Shown here one piece after another: positions 1 through 11,900 of a DNA stretch of 64,000 nucleotides. A model generated the notes under the pieces. It was not told the origin of the DNA, ran no database searches, and saw only the letters and a list, made by a program, of their open reading frames with translations. Origin of the DNA: Lingula anatina (Eukaryota; Brachiopoda; Lingulata; Lingulida; Lingulidae); NCBI RefSeq assembly GCF_001039355.2, contig NW_019773592.1, positions 98,141 to 162,140 on the forward strand. Direction: 5' to 3'. Position numbers and translations under genes: made by a program. Each line of letters starts with the position of its first letter. The first letter of the stretch is position 1.

Positions 1-74
1 TGGCCTGGATGAATCAATAACACCTTTACATGCTCATGGTAATAAATTTAATGTTCTCTTTGCAGATTTATATA

Positions 75-2037
75 ATGGAAAGTCCCAATTCACAGTATGA
101 AGAAATGACGGAGCCAAGCTTTGCCTATCTATTGAAACATGGTATTTGTCGGTTGAAGGAGAATGACAGTCTCTGTGATGTAACCATAGTTGTTGAAGGG
201 AAAAAATTTCCATGCCACAAAGTTGTTCTTGCTTCGATTTCAAAATATTTTGAAGCAATGTTTACAAGCTCTATGAAAGAGAGTAAATATGCTGAAATAA
301 CTATAAAGGATATGGAGCCCCTTGTGTTTGCAACCATATTAGACTTCATCTATACAGGAAAGTGCAAGATTTCTACAGAGAATGCACAAGCCATAATGTA
401 TGCAGCAGACATGCTTCAAATTTTTGCTCTGATTAATATATGTGGCGAGTACATAGGAAGAAATTTAACACTAGAAAATTGTTTGGCCATTTGGCAGTTT
501 GCTCATGCCATTCAATGCAAAAAACTCATCCAAAAAAGTAAGCATTTTTGTTTACAAAACTTTATGAAAGTTCCAATTCCTTCAGTGACATCCCTGTCAA
601 AAGATATTCTGATTCAATATATATCAAGTGATGATTTGAATTGCCAGTCTGAAGATAATGTTGCTCAAATTGCTCTTCAATGGATAGAGGCAGAACCAGA
701 GAGAGAGACTGATGCCATTGTAGTTCTCTCTCATGTTCGGTTCTCTTTGCTAAGTTCCCGATATTTGATGACACTTATGGACGATGAAATCATAAGGTGT
801 AAAGAAGACATTATGAAGCTTCTCCACCAAGCTCAACATTTCCAGTCAGACCCTACCATGTACTTTGAGTTACCATATCCCCAAGCATCACCAAGGCATT
901 CCTTGAATAGACGGGAGTGTGTCCTAGTTCTAGCTGAAGGTGATGGCTTTTCTGATGCACCAAATAGACTGGCCCAACCAGACTGGATCTTGACATGTGA
1001 AATGCCTTCATATATCAGAAGTGCAGCCGTTTGCAGCAGTCCTGACAACTCCAAGGTTTTTTTTATCTGGAGGACAGGATAACCCAAGGGATCTGCATTA
1101 CATGCTTGATGATGAAATATCTAGGCTTACAAATGACAAAGAGCTTCAAGAGATGCTGATTGGAAGGAAAAATCATACAATGGTAATACTCGGTGGATGT
1201 TTGTATGTAATTGGGGGTCTACAAGAAAAAGAAACTGTCACAAGACTACTGCCAATTCAGCTCGGTAACAATGTAAATGTCATAGAAGCCTCAGTTCATG
1301 TCTACAGCATCGGGTTCAACAAATGGAGACCAGCAGGTAATCTGCTCACTGGGGTAATGCAACATGCCTCTGTCTCTTTTCAAGGTAAAATCTACACTTT
1401 TGGAGGAACAACTGCAAAATCTGGCTCTCTACAAGGTGCCACAAACAAGGTTCAGATATACTCCCCGCAAACAGAGGCATGTGTGCTGGGCCCAGATATA
1501 CCTTCAGCCATTTCCAAGTGCAGTGCCACAGTGAAGGAAGAGTCCATCTTTGTTGTTGGCCTGGAGAAAGAGAAAAAGCCCGAGTCCAACTCTAAAGAGC
1601 AGGGAGAGTCAGAATCTAGCTCTGTTCTTGAAAACCTTGATTCTGTCTCCAACTCCAATGAAGATGATACGGACTGTGGCTCTGAAGAACAGGATGATGA
1701 TGAGGAAGTCTATGAAGGAAACCCAGTATTCTATCAGTTCAAGCCCCTAGATGGAATGTGGATCAAACTAAACCCACCCACTAACATTACTAAATCAGCT
1801 TTGTGTACATTCCACGGAAAAATCTGGAATATTGTGGTTGGTTCTTCGATTAAAATGTACTTCTACAACCCCCAGAGTGATATGTGGGAGAGCAATTCTG
1901 ATGACTCAGAAGATCAAAATAAATCAAAAAATCACGATGAATCAGAAGTTGTGAATTATTCAGTTAAGTGCATGCAGATAACTCACAAGGCAGACATGAC
2001 AGCTGTAAGGCATACCTTTTTTCTGGATTGGTTTTAA
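75..2037 (+). CDS. BTB-BACK-Kelch protein, copy 1, with a 1-nt frameshift
   Basis: Kelch-like proteins are usually substrate adaptors of Cullin-3 ubiquitin ligases; that role is inferred from the family. The start is the ATG at 75, just after a splice acceptor (ctctttgcag, ending at 65), so a 5' UTR exon probably lies left of the window. The N-terminal half has the BTB core (LCDVTIVVEGKKFPCHKVVL, about residues 31-50) and then a BACK domain; the C-terminal half has kelch blades (for example GGCLYVIGGL and KIYTFGGTT) and an acidic insert rich in E and D. The frame breaks in a run of eight Ts at 1057-1064. The sequence before it stays open to 1082, and the sequence after it is open in the next frame to the stop at 2035-2037. 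Allowing for that base gives about 653 residues, against 600 in copy 2. The C-terminus reads past the position of copy 2's stop. It could be a sequencing error in a homopolymer or a young pseudogene. Confidence 0.85.
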
Positions 2038-2164
2038 ATTTGAAAAAATGACAATGATTTCACTTTATAATTCAAACTGACCACTGCCTCTGTTGTACAT
2101 GCCCCTGGAGAAGTTTATGAATCAACAGTCAAAGCAAAACTTGTCAGCTCCTAACCCAATATCA

Positions 2165-4941
2165 TCATCATCATCATTTAGAGCCTATAGTGTTCCACTG
2201 TTGGACAAAGGCCTCAGCATGCTTTTTCCATTGTTTCCTATCCTGAGCCTCAGATTTCCAGTTTGGCCAAGGTTTCTTCTTCCAAGACTTCCAGTAGTCA
2301 TCTAATTCATCCCTCCATCGTTTGACCGGCCTTCCTCTTTTTCTTTGTCCATACCTTGGGGTTCATTCTGTAAGCCTGATTGTCCACCTATTGTCCTTCA
2401 TTCTTTTGACATGTCCTGCCCACCTCCATTTCATTTCTTTAACTGTGAGCAGTACGTCCTTAACTTTGGTCTGTTCACGTTACTATACATTCGTTTTCCG
2501 ATCTCTTGGACTGATGTTCAACATAATCCTTTCCATCTTTCTCTGAGCTACTTGTAGCTTGTGTTCCATGGATGCATTCAGTGCCCAGGTCTCTGAACCA
2601 TAGGTGATTGCCGGCAGCACACAAGCATTGAACACTATCTTTTTCAGCAGGTAGGAAGGTTGCTCTTGAAGATGTCATTTTGCTTCCCATATGCTGCCCA
2701 TCTTGCCTTTATCCTTCGTTGGATTTCTTTCTCCAGTGTTTGATCACTAAGGCTGAACTGTTGCCCAAGGTATATATACTCTTCTACTGCTTCTATCTCT
2801 TTGGTGTTGACCTTCACTGTGCAAGGGGTGGTTAGTGGTCCAAACATCACCTTTGTCTTGCTGGTGTTCATCTTTAGCCCACTTTTTGCGCTTTCATCTG
2901 CTAACGCCTGAAGCATTTCTTCGAGGTCTTTTGCATCATCTGCTACTATTATGATGTCGTCTGCAAACCTAAGGTGATTGAGCCTGGTACCATCTATGTT
3001 TATGCCCTTGTCCTGCCAGTCTAGATCCCTGAATATACGTTCCAATGCTGCTGTGAACAGTTTAGGAGAGATTGTATCTCCTTGGCGTACACCTTTCTGG
3101 ATCCTGATCTTATTGGTGGTCTTCTGTGGTTTGACTGTTACAGAGCTATCAGTGTATATGTCTCTGAGGACATCTACGTATCCATCTTCGATCCCTAGAT
3201 CTTGCAGGGATGCCAGTATATACTGGGTTTCTACTTAGTCGAAGGCTTTTTCATAATCAACGAATGCTACACATAGTGGAATGTTATACTCGAGATATTT
3301 CTCTTTGAGCTGGTTGACAGTGTGCATATGATCAGTAGTGGTGTATTGGCCTCTGAAACCTGCTTGTTCCTTTGGCTGCACTTCATCTAGTTGTCTTGTT
3401 AGCCTTTCGGTCAATATTTTGGTGTAAATCTTGTACAAATTAGAAAGTAGCCAGATGGGTCTGTAATTCTTGATGTCTTTCCTAATGCCCTTTTTGAACG
3501 TTATGATCATGTTGGCATTCTTCCATGCTACAGGAATTTCCTTCAGATGTAAGCACTTTGTGAAGAGCCTGGCTAATTCCTGAGATAGGATATCTCCTCC
3601 TGCTTTTATCATTTCTGCTTTGATGTTTTAATTTCCTGCTGCCTTCCCGTTCTTCATTTTCTGGACTGCTGACTCTACTTCCCAAGCTGTTATGTCTGGT
3701 AGATTGCATGCTTTTGTTGAGATTTCTATTCCCTTGTTGCTGTCATACAACTCTCCATAGAATTCTTCTACTCGTTCTAATATCTGGTCTTGTGTGGTGA
3801 GCTCATTTTCATCTTTGTCTAGAAGAGTCAGCATTCTATCCTGCCCTAGTTGAAAGGATATCTTTGCTCTTTTCATGCTCTTTCCATTTTTGATGGTCTC
3901 TGCTATCTTCTTCATGTTCTGCTTCCTGATGTCTTCCCTTGCCTTCTTCTTGATGGTCTTATCCAGTTCTGCATATCCAATGTTGTTTCTGATGTCCCTG
4001 TTGTTGTTTACCTCCATTTTCTTCATCATCCATCTTTTCTTCATGAGAATCCTCATTTCTGTTGAGAGCTTTGAGTCCTTCATTTTACTGGCCGGTGGGA
4101 CTTCTGATGCACATTCTGGGATGGTGGTTGTTATTCTATCGTTCATTTCATCTACTCCATCTTCACCTTCTAGCTCTAGTGCACTGAATCTGTTCGTTAG
4201 GAGGATTTGGAACTCGTCTTTCTTTATGACCAGTTGCTCGATACTAGGTCTCTTTGATGGATTTGACAGGCATTTCTGTCTGTCCTTCCTGACATTGATC
4301 CTAATCACTCCCATAACTGCTCTGTGGTCACTGCCCGCATCCAGTCTGTTTAGCACTTTCACATCCGTGAAGATGTTCGGTCTGTTTGTCATGATGTAAT
4401 CAATTTCGTTTCTTGTACATCCATCTGGGCTTTGCCATGTCCATCTTCTTGATATCTTCTTCTTGTAGATGGTATTCATGATCTTCAAGTTATTTGCTGT
4501 CGCCCATTCAATAAGTAAGTCTCCTCTTTCATTCCTCTCTCTGCTGCCAAATTTCCCTGTGGTACGCTCTTGTTCGTCTGACTTTATCCCGATCTTGGCG
4601 TTGAAATCACCCATGACTATGTGGTAGTGGCAGTCTGTTGTCAACTGACATTGTACTTCTTCATACAGTTGTTCTACTTCTTCATCTGGTCTGTTTGATG
4701 TTGGTGCATATACCTGAATGAGTTTCATTTAGAATCTCTGATTCACTTTGAGCTTGACTGTAGCCACCCTTGCCCTAATTTGCTTTACCTCAATGATGTT
4801 CTTGCTTAGCGCCTTGTGTATCAGAAATCCAACTCCTTCTTGGCCATTTGAAGCATTTGAAGCATGGTACAATATATGTCCGCTATTCAAGGTAATTAAG
4901 CGTTCTTCCGCTCGCCTAACTTCTGACAAGCCTATCACATG
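2165..4941 (-). mobile_element. 5'-truncated, dead non-LTR retrotransposon (RTE-like LINE)
   Basis: Read on the - strand it encodes an apurinic-type endonuclease (IGLSEVRRAEER, VMGDFNAKIG, GSDHRAVMG), a reverse transcriptase (EQAGFRGQYTTTDH, LRFADDIIIVADD) and a C-terminal region. It begins inside the endonuclease, so only the extreme 5' end is lost. Three in-frame stops (near 4730, 3629 and 3237) and a frameshift near 2665 make it inactive. The 3' end is a short run of ATG triplets, as in RTE-type elements. The 9-mer CCAATATCA lies at both edges (2156-2164 and 4942-4950) and is a good target-site duplication. The clade assignment comes from motif style only; a related clade is possible. Confidence 0.9.
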
Positions 4942-5348
4942 CCAATATCAAGTACATGTAATAGTGAAGTGGGGCCAGCAATATTTATAAAATCTGTGCA
5001 TACACTAGCAAAACTCCAGGTGACCAATGTACAGCTATGGAGACCAAGAGAGACATCTTAATTAAGAGTTAATCCAGATCACTTGGACATCACCTCCACA
5101 CCTGAGGCTTCCTTTGACTGAAGATTAGAGTAGGTCACAAAAGGTGGTTCCTCAAGTGGTAGGAAGCCCAGTGTTATAGCAAAAATATGGGTGGTTTACA
5201 TCTCGAAGACATAGATGTATCAGACAATAGTACAATGTATTATATAACATTATAAAACAAACTGCTGGTAACAAATATTCTGTTTTAAAAAGGTGTCATT
5301 TTATATCCATATATGTTATGTGGTATAAATGACCTCGAGGTGCAGGAG

Positions 5349-5423
5349 AGAAATTCTGATAAATCAGAAGATTATTATGAATCAGAATGGGATTCAGTTA
5401 AGTGCATGCAGATAACTTATTAG
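5349..5423 (+). pseudogene. Orphan 3' tail of a third kelch copy
   Basis: This stretch encodes the last 24 residues of the kelch protein (ending DSVKCMQITY) and the stop TAG at 5421-5423. The tail matches copy 2 (ending at 16647) more closely than copy 1, which lacks this stop. No BTB, BACK or kelch blade sequence precedes it; the DNA on its left matches the 3' flank of copy 2. It is therefore a fragment, not a gene. Confidence 0.75.
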
Positions 5424-5518
5424 AAAGATATGCATGCAAGGACATAAAGATATGACACAGATTATAGATACTTGGTTTTTATATTGAAAATAGTGAGAAC
5501 TATATTTATCATATTGTT

Positions 5519-5686
5519 CAGGGGCGGACCCAGAGTTATTTTCTAACAGTCTTCCAAATTATCTTTGTTGATTCACCCTCTAATTTTGACCGTCTTCCAA
5601 CATGAAAAATTGGATACCCGTCAATGTAAACTTGAAAATCTGACCGTCTTCCGGAAGACCCAGAAGACGGCCTAAATCCGCCCCTG
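5519..5686 (-). mobile_element. CAGGGGCGG MITE, copy 1 of 6
   Basis: A 168-bp element that begins CAGGGGCGGA and ends TCCGCCCCTG, flanked by the 5-bp direct repeat TTGTT (5514-5518 and 5687-5691). It contains inner inverted pieces around CCGTCTTCCGGAAGAC and has no coding capacity. It matches the copies at 11312, 12222, 20375, 27209 and 35878. Confidence 0.88.
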
Positions 5687-6520
5687 TTGTTTTTGTGTCT
5701 TTTTTCTTTCTGTATGTTTTGCATGGTGTAGCACATAACACAATGGCTTTTATTTTATGAGCTTAATAAGAAATAATTTTTTGAAAAAAACATCAACAAA
5801 AAAGATATTGCAGTTCAGAAACGCTTTGATTACAGTAAGGGGTTCTGAGATATTTCGAATAAAAATTACTAAATGGGATAGTCCTTTTGAGCTTAGACTG
5901 AAATATATCCAATGGATTCACTGAATTTGAAAAAAAAGTTTTATATATATTGCTGTATTATCACATTATATATTACATAATTTTAAAGCACACACAAGTT
6001 CTGATGAAGTTTTTTCATTGAACTTGGGTTTTATCTACTTTCACTGAAATGAAGAAGAAATGGGATTCTAATGACCTGTTAAGGTTTTTGTAGTATTGTA
6101 ATCATATACTTGGCTTTATTTACTTCAACTGACGTGAAGAAAAATGAATCTAATGATCTGTTTAGTTTTTCATCAGCTGATTATGTCAACAAATTTAATT
6201 TGTCTAAAAATGGCTATTTTTATAATCAAAACAGCTGATTATCTACTAGTAATATCTAATGTTACTAATATCTGACATGACGCCTCAAAAGATTAACTTG
6301 CAATTTAGCAAAACTAAAATAATACTGGTTACCAAGGCAGATTTTGTGAAAAACGATTATGTGAGCATTCAGTCATGTAAAGTATATGCACAGCTTGTTT
6401 TAAAATAAATGTTCAAACTAATTTACCTGTCTGAAAATTGCTCAGGACTTAAGGAATTTCTCTCCTGATGTTTGATATGGCAAAAACCTCACTGATGTTC
6501 TGAAATATCTCTCTCATTAC

Positions 6521-6597
6521 CTTGTCTGGAGTTCAACTCTGTGTGCAGTGTTTTGTATCCATATTGGACATTGTTTGTACAGAATTCTCCTCGACGC
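6521..6597 (-). pseudogene. Decayed duplicate of the MCM10 zinc-finger exon
   Basis: On the - strand this matches the MCM10 exon at 18411-18491 along its length, including the splice-site surroundings, but is 77 bp instead of 81 bp. The intact exon reads GEFCTYHVQYGYKKTC; this copy reads GEFCTNNVQYGYKTLH, so the putative zinc-ligand His is gone. It lies beyond the MCM10 stop codon at 7623 and cannot be part of the gene in its normal order. The DNA on both sides also matches the flanks of the real exon. Confidence 0.85.
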
Positions 6598-6990
6598 CTG
6601 AAATCCGAACACCAATATTGGTTACAAATATCCTGTCTTTTTCTATCAATATGTAAATTGGTATGCCTATGAATCAAGGGAGGATTTCTTACAGACAGAC
6701 TTATCTGATAATTGATCAGTACTATACAACTTATTTCAGTATTTTTTTTCATTGTGGCAAGTGGCATCCAGTTGTGGATGAGTATGCCTTTGTAATGACC
6801 ACTGTTTCATTTTTTACATCAGAATACAATGAACTAGAAAAATCTCTCACTTCAACTTGATTGTATGTTGAAAAGATCCAAACAATGTGTACTTGTAGAC
6901 CTTTGCTAAATAAACCTTTAACTGTCTCAATAGTTTAGTAGTATTTTCAAATTTTCATACCTTTCCTGAATATATATCTGACACCCGTAC

Positions 6991-7057
6991 CTTTTCAGAG
7001 GCAGGCATTGTTTAGGCATGGAGCGCAGTTCTGCAAATGCTTGAAACCTCCCCAAAA
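6991..7057 (-). pseudogene. Decayed fragment of an MCM10 OB-fold exon
   Basis: This matches the donor end of the MCM10 exon at 19689-19847 (shared cttttcagaggcaggcatt, then gcttg and cctccccaaa) with an internal deletion of about 33 bases. The exon normally found between this one and the zinc-finger exon (19108-19241) is missing here. It is the right-hand edge of the segmental duplicate. Confidence 0.7.
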
Positions 7058-7153
7058 CCTTCAGTCCTTTTTCACTAAATGTCCTCTTGTCTTTAACAGA
7101 GTTCACTCTTTATATACATTTTATGACCAACACCAGAAAGTAATAGATTTGTC

Positions 7154-7159
7154 TTTATT
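7154..7159 (-). promoter_or_regulatory. Possible MCM10 polyadenylation signal
   Basis: AATAAA on the - strand, about 465 bases beyond the MCM10 stop codon. It is the nearest canonical signal I noticed in the 3' direction before the relic exons begin. Without a transcript it is only a candidate. Confidence 0.35.
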
Positions 7160-7622
7160 ATAACATATCTGTAGGTAAATAATTCTGGTGTATCAAATAA
7201 GAAATTACTGATACAGACAAATTGCCATTCCATTTCTATAAAGTTTTAATAAAATAATAAAAACTAATTTGTTTGTGAAATGCATACAAATGTTTCTTTA
7301 ATTGGACACTCACTGATACCATTGATAGCAATAATGAAATCACAGCTTACTAAGACCATGCTGTATCTCAGTACAGTAAAATCATTTCAAGTATGCACAC
7401 ATATACTGGGCATAATACTGTCCTTGACCGGAGAGAAGTCATCAATATAGGTCTCAAACTCAAGGTGACATAGTTTGAACAGTTTCCATATCAAGTCTTC
7501 ATTCATTACATAACAATGATTTAGTGTGATAAAGTATCACAGACTGTTTCTTTTTATTACTAGCTGTCAGTTAATAAATATCATCATCAGTCATTTTATT
7601 TGCTGTTTAAAATCAGGAGATT

Positions 7623-8925
7623 TTATCTCAGGAATTTCTCCTCCACTCCTCGTAGTAAGAGTTTTTCACTGTCAAGTAGTGGTCCTTTTTTCTCCTAAAA
7701 TAGCATATACATAAATTAGAATGTGTTTAGAGGCTCAATATAATTACATTGCATTCAGTACTTCATATCAATACAAAATGTTTCTCCCAATTGACTTGAC
7801 AGACAACTAAATACTGGAGAACTCTAATTTTAATTTTTTCTTGAAGAGTTAAAACTATTTCCATTCAAAAATATGTAAGTGTTATTTTTGTTAATATCAT
7901 TTAGACAGATGATAAAAGTGCAGAAAAATCATATGGATTATCAGAAAAGCAAAATTCAGAGTTATTTACCTTCCACATAGACGTTTTCTCATACTTGAAT
8001 TCACCACAACCACTAGAATAAATATTGTGGCATTTTGTAATTCTTTCTTTTTAAAATTATTTTATTTTTATCATTTTCACAGGATTACAAGGAGTATACC
8101 CCCTTCCCCATCAGAGTACAAATTATCTTTATTACTGCACTATTTCCTCAATTATTCTGTTCATTAGTCAGAAATCATAAGCAAATATTAAATTTTAAAA
8201 ATTGGACTAGGTTATATGGAATTCATGAAAATGAGTGTTGGCTTGTCCAAAAACCATCTACATCAAGTCCAGTGTAACTAGAGTTTTCTATCCATTCTTT
8301 AGTATAGCTATTTCATCTCTTATGACCGGTAAATTCCATTTTTACCTGCAGTTTTTGGTAGGAAGCATTCCAAATGCTATGGTTCTTTTACCACAAGGTA
8401 CACATTTGAAGAATTTTTTCATGGCTTCTTTTCGGACTAATGTGTGCCCTTCTTCCTTGCATCTGTCGGCCGCACTCTGTGCCATGTACTTACACTGCCA
8501 ATACAAAAATTTATTTTAAAAAAAGATTCATTCTAAATCTAAGGTACGTGGTTTTAAAAAACTGTAGTTATGATATACAATCATATGTATATCTATGTGA
8601 CAACCTGCATAGTAATTACAAGTTACTGTTATGACTGTTTCATTAAGTGCTACAAAAAAAAATATATGAAAAAAAAATTACAATAAACATATTGGCATAA
8701 ATCTTTATAAACTGTCCTAAATTAGGGCCTTGTTATCTTATAGCATTTTCAAGGTAAAATTTAAGGTAAAAAATGCACACACAAACTCTATTTCACAGTC
8801 CAGCTGCTCACCTGTTTACACACTACCACTGAACACTTCACCTCCAATGTGTTGCTCATTTTATCTTCATACTTCTCACGTTTTTCAAGCTCACCAAAAT
8901 ATTTTTCCTGTTGCTCCATCTCAAT
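7623..8925 (-). CDS. MCM10: MCM10 C-terminal zinc-binding domain exons
   Basis: Four exons encode the animal-specific C-terminal domain. Two zinc sites are visible: CKQCKYMAQSAADRCKEEGH (C-x2-C-x10-C-x4-H) and a second with four Cys (KCVPCGKR, then KNCSGCGEF, the latter split by the intron between 8346 and 8012). The first pair of Cys is C-x2-C here; in the vertebrate protein it is C-x1-C. The protein ends LLLRGVEEKFLR, close to the family's usual ending, with TAA at 7623-7625. Confidence 0.92.
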
Positions 8926-11900
8926 CTAAAATTATCAGACAAGCAGGAAATTGCAAGTTTTGGTAAAAATACCTAATTTCATAAAATAAAAGTATAATAC
9001 ACTGCACCATAACTGGAGAAAAACAAAAACACTATCCTATTTCAAAAATAAATAAATAATAAAACATGCTGAATAAAATTGCAAGACAAGAAAAATATCA
9101 AACAAAAACATGTGAAAGTACATTTTATGTTACCTCAGACACAGCGCCAGAGTGTGAAGATTTCGCATTCAATAATCGTTTAAATTCCTCAGAATTAGGA
9201 TCAAGGTCACCTAATAACCTTGACCTTTTTTTAGGTGGTTCTGTAGAATTCCCGTTTTGTCCAGAACCAGTTTCTGTAATGGAAAAGAGACAGAGTACAA
9301 ATTTACATATCACTGCAATAGTTTTGGTGAATATCTGTATCTTTGGAATGAGACAACAAAGGTGTCAGGAACATTTGCATAGAAAACAAGAAAAATATTT
9401 TGATCACTTCAGTTTCCATTGTTAAAGGCTTTAACTGAGAGAAGAGAATTACTTACTCTTAATATCAAAATACTCTTGTTTTTACTTCAGTACACTGCAA
9501 ACCATGGTGTCGTTGTATGGTCATATCTTGTAATAAATACTTTTGAACAAATTATCTTATATCATATTCAGTTTGAAATGAATAAGAAAATTAATATACC
9601 TTTAGTTGCTTCTTCTTTGGCAAACCTTTTTCTTTTAGCTTCCAAAGTTTCCGGAGATTTTTTCTTCTTAATGGCATTAGGATCTTGTCTCTCCAGTCCA
9701 CCCTTTGCCTGCACCTTGGCTACAGCTTTTTTCTATAGTTGAAAAATTACTGAATAATTCACAGCTCTAGGTACGCTTTTGGTAATTTCCTGCTTGCAAA
9801 TATGTAAAAATCACTCAGAGAGAGCAGACCTTTACCAAGACAATTCAATTCTTATTCTAGTCAAATAATTAACTAGTAAGAACTAACCATTAATCAATTA
9901 ATGGATCATCAACAAAAAATCACTTTTAAGTTAGTCCACTTGTAAACCATCTTAAAAATATCATAAGCTTGTCACAAATGAACAAACAAACAGATGCAAA
10001 AATATAACATATTGGTGGAGGTAAAAATCACATACATTAAAGGTACATACGAACCGAGCATCGGTGAAGCGTGGATTCCCAGTAACACATGTAAACCACT
10101 TCTACTAGATTCTTATATGACTCAAATAAATTCGACATGTCAAGGGATAAACTGAATAGATCACTCGATCACCCATAAAAGACCTTTTGACTGCTCCTTT
10201 CCTTAAATTTATGGTTGTAAATTTAACCTACTTTTGTGACCTACTTTTCTGCCCCATTGACCAATACAGCTTAGAATGCCAGCAGAAAAATCCGTTCAAA
10301 CATCATTTTCGGGTAAAATTAAACAATGCCTTTTGGTAATTCTCTTAGTTATACTACTTGAAACCATATGCTGGCATTTGGTTGGTTTTTGTGACAAAAA
10401 ATTGACTTTGTATGCATCTTTAATTCATACTCGATTCTTTATAATTAAAATTTGAGCTGAAAATTTGCATATCTATGCCAACTAAGAGTGATAAGTTTTG
10501 TATTGTAATTTTTATGATAATACGTCTTCAATATGCCAAATAATCATCACATAAGACATTTACCTTTGCAGCTGCCACACTATCATTTCTCCTTGCAGAA
10601 AGGGGTCTCTGCAAGGGGGAATCCTCGAGAAAAATTTCCCCCTTGTCGCCCCCCAATCCTTTCCCTAGTTGAGGAACGCAGTCAAGGGGGTTCACATGCT
10701 GTTGAGGTACACCAGTGGTACCAGAGAGGGTTTTCTGTCTCTTCATCCTTTCTGCGTGCTCTCTCTGGGTTTGTTGTAACAGTTGCTTTGGAGTGATGGA
10801 AATGATGGGTTTGTTTTGTTTTTCAGCTGGAGAAAAGGAGAAAAGAATGACCTCTGTTTTACCTCAATGGCAAATCTTGTTACTAAAATGGTTGTTAATT
10901 TCAGCTAAACAAGAAATCCTTTGTAATTTTTAAAATCATGATGTGCTGTTCAGGAATAAAAGTCATTCATTAAAATTCAATAATATAGCTACCCAGCTGG
11001 TTCAGAGGGGTTCATCAATTTTCAGGAACAGGAAGCTTGTTGATCAGCTAAAATAGAAATTATGAAGGCACAAACCTTTGGCCCTTGCTTCAATTCCATC
11101 CTTTTTCTCCAAATGTTTCACAAAATTCAAAGCACCAGCAGAAGGCGTGGAAATCAGATCATGACTAAATATAAATAAATAATGATAATGATAAATTTTA
11201 AAAATTAAAAATCTAAACAATCAAACTATCAATCAATAAGTGAATCAACTGTTTAAGAAAATATAAAATCCAGTTATAATTCAATGAAAAAATATAATTT
11301 TACATTGATACCAGGGGCGGATTTAGGCCGTCTTCTGGGTCTTCCGGAAGACGGTCAGATTTTCAAGTTTACATTGACGGGTATCTGATTTTTTCTGTTG
11401 GAAGACGGTCAAAAATGGAGGATGGATAAACAAAGATAATTTGGAAGACTGTCAGAAAATATCTCTGAATCCGTCCCTGGATACGATTTCAATCAATCAA
11501 ACAAAATCTTGCTGACATATAAGTATCACCAAAAAACATCAGTGCTGTGGATTATGAACTTACAGCGCCTTTTGCTTATCTGACAGAGCTTTCAATTTGG
11601 CCTCATCTTGTGGCTGAATGGGGTGAAGAAAGCTCATTGTTGTTGCCTTTCCTTCCTTCATATTGTGTTGTTTGAGAGTCTGGATGGACACTTTGTCTTT
11701 CTTCTTCTGGGTCTTTACACTGAGAAGAGAAAATACATTGAAAGTGAAAGAGATGAATAAAAAAAAAAGAGTTTAAAAACAAAGAAATTATATTTGGCAA
11801 GTTATATGGTGAATGACAAAGGGTTAAACCATTTTTACCTTTTTATGCATATTACCGATTAATAGAAAGTTTACTTGTAATAGGATGAATTATACATCCA

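Noticed and set aside
3875-4399. A 174-residue + strand open frame
   Set aside because: It is the reverse strand of the LINE's endonuclease region and has no similarity of its own.
6521-6597. Functional extra MCM10 exon
   Set aside because: It lies after the MCM10 stop in the direction of transcription, has a 4-base deletion and lost a zinc-ligand His. The intact exon is at 18411-18491.
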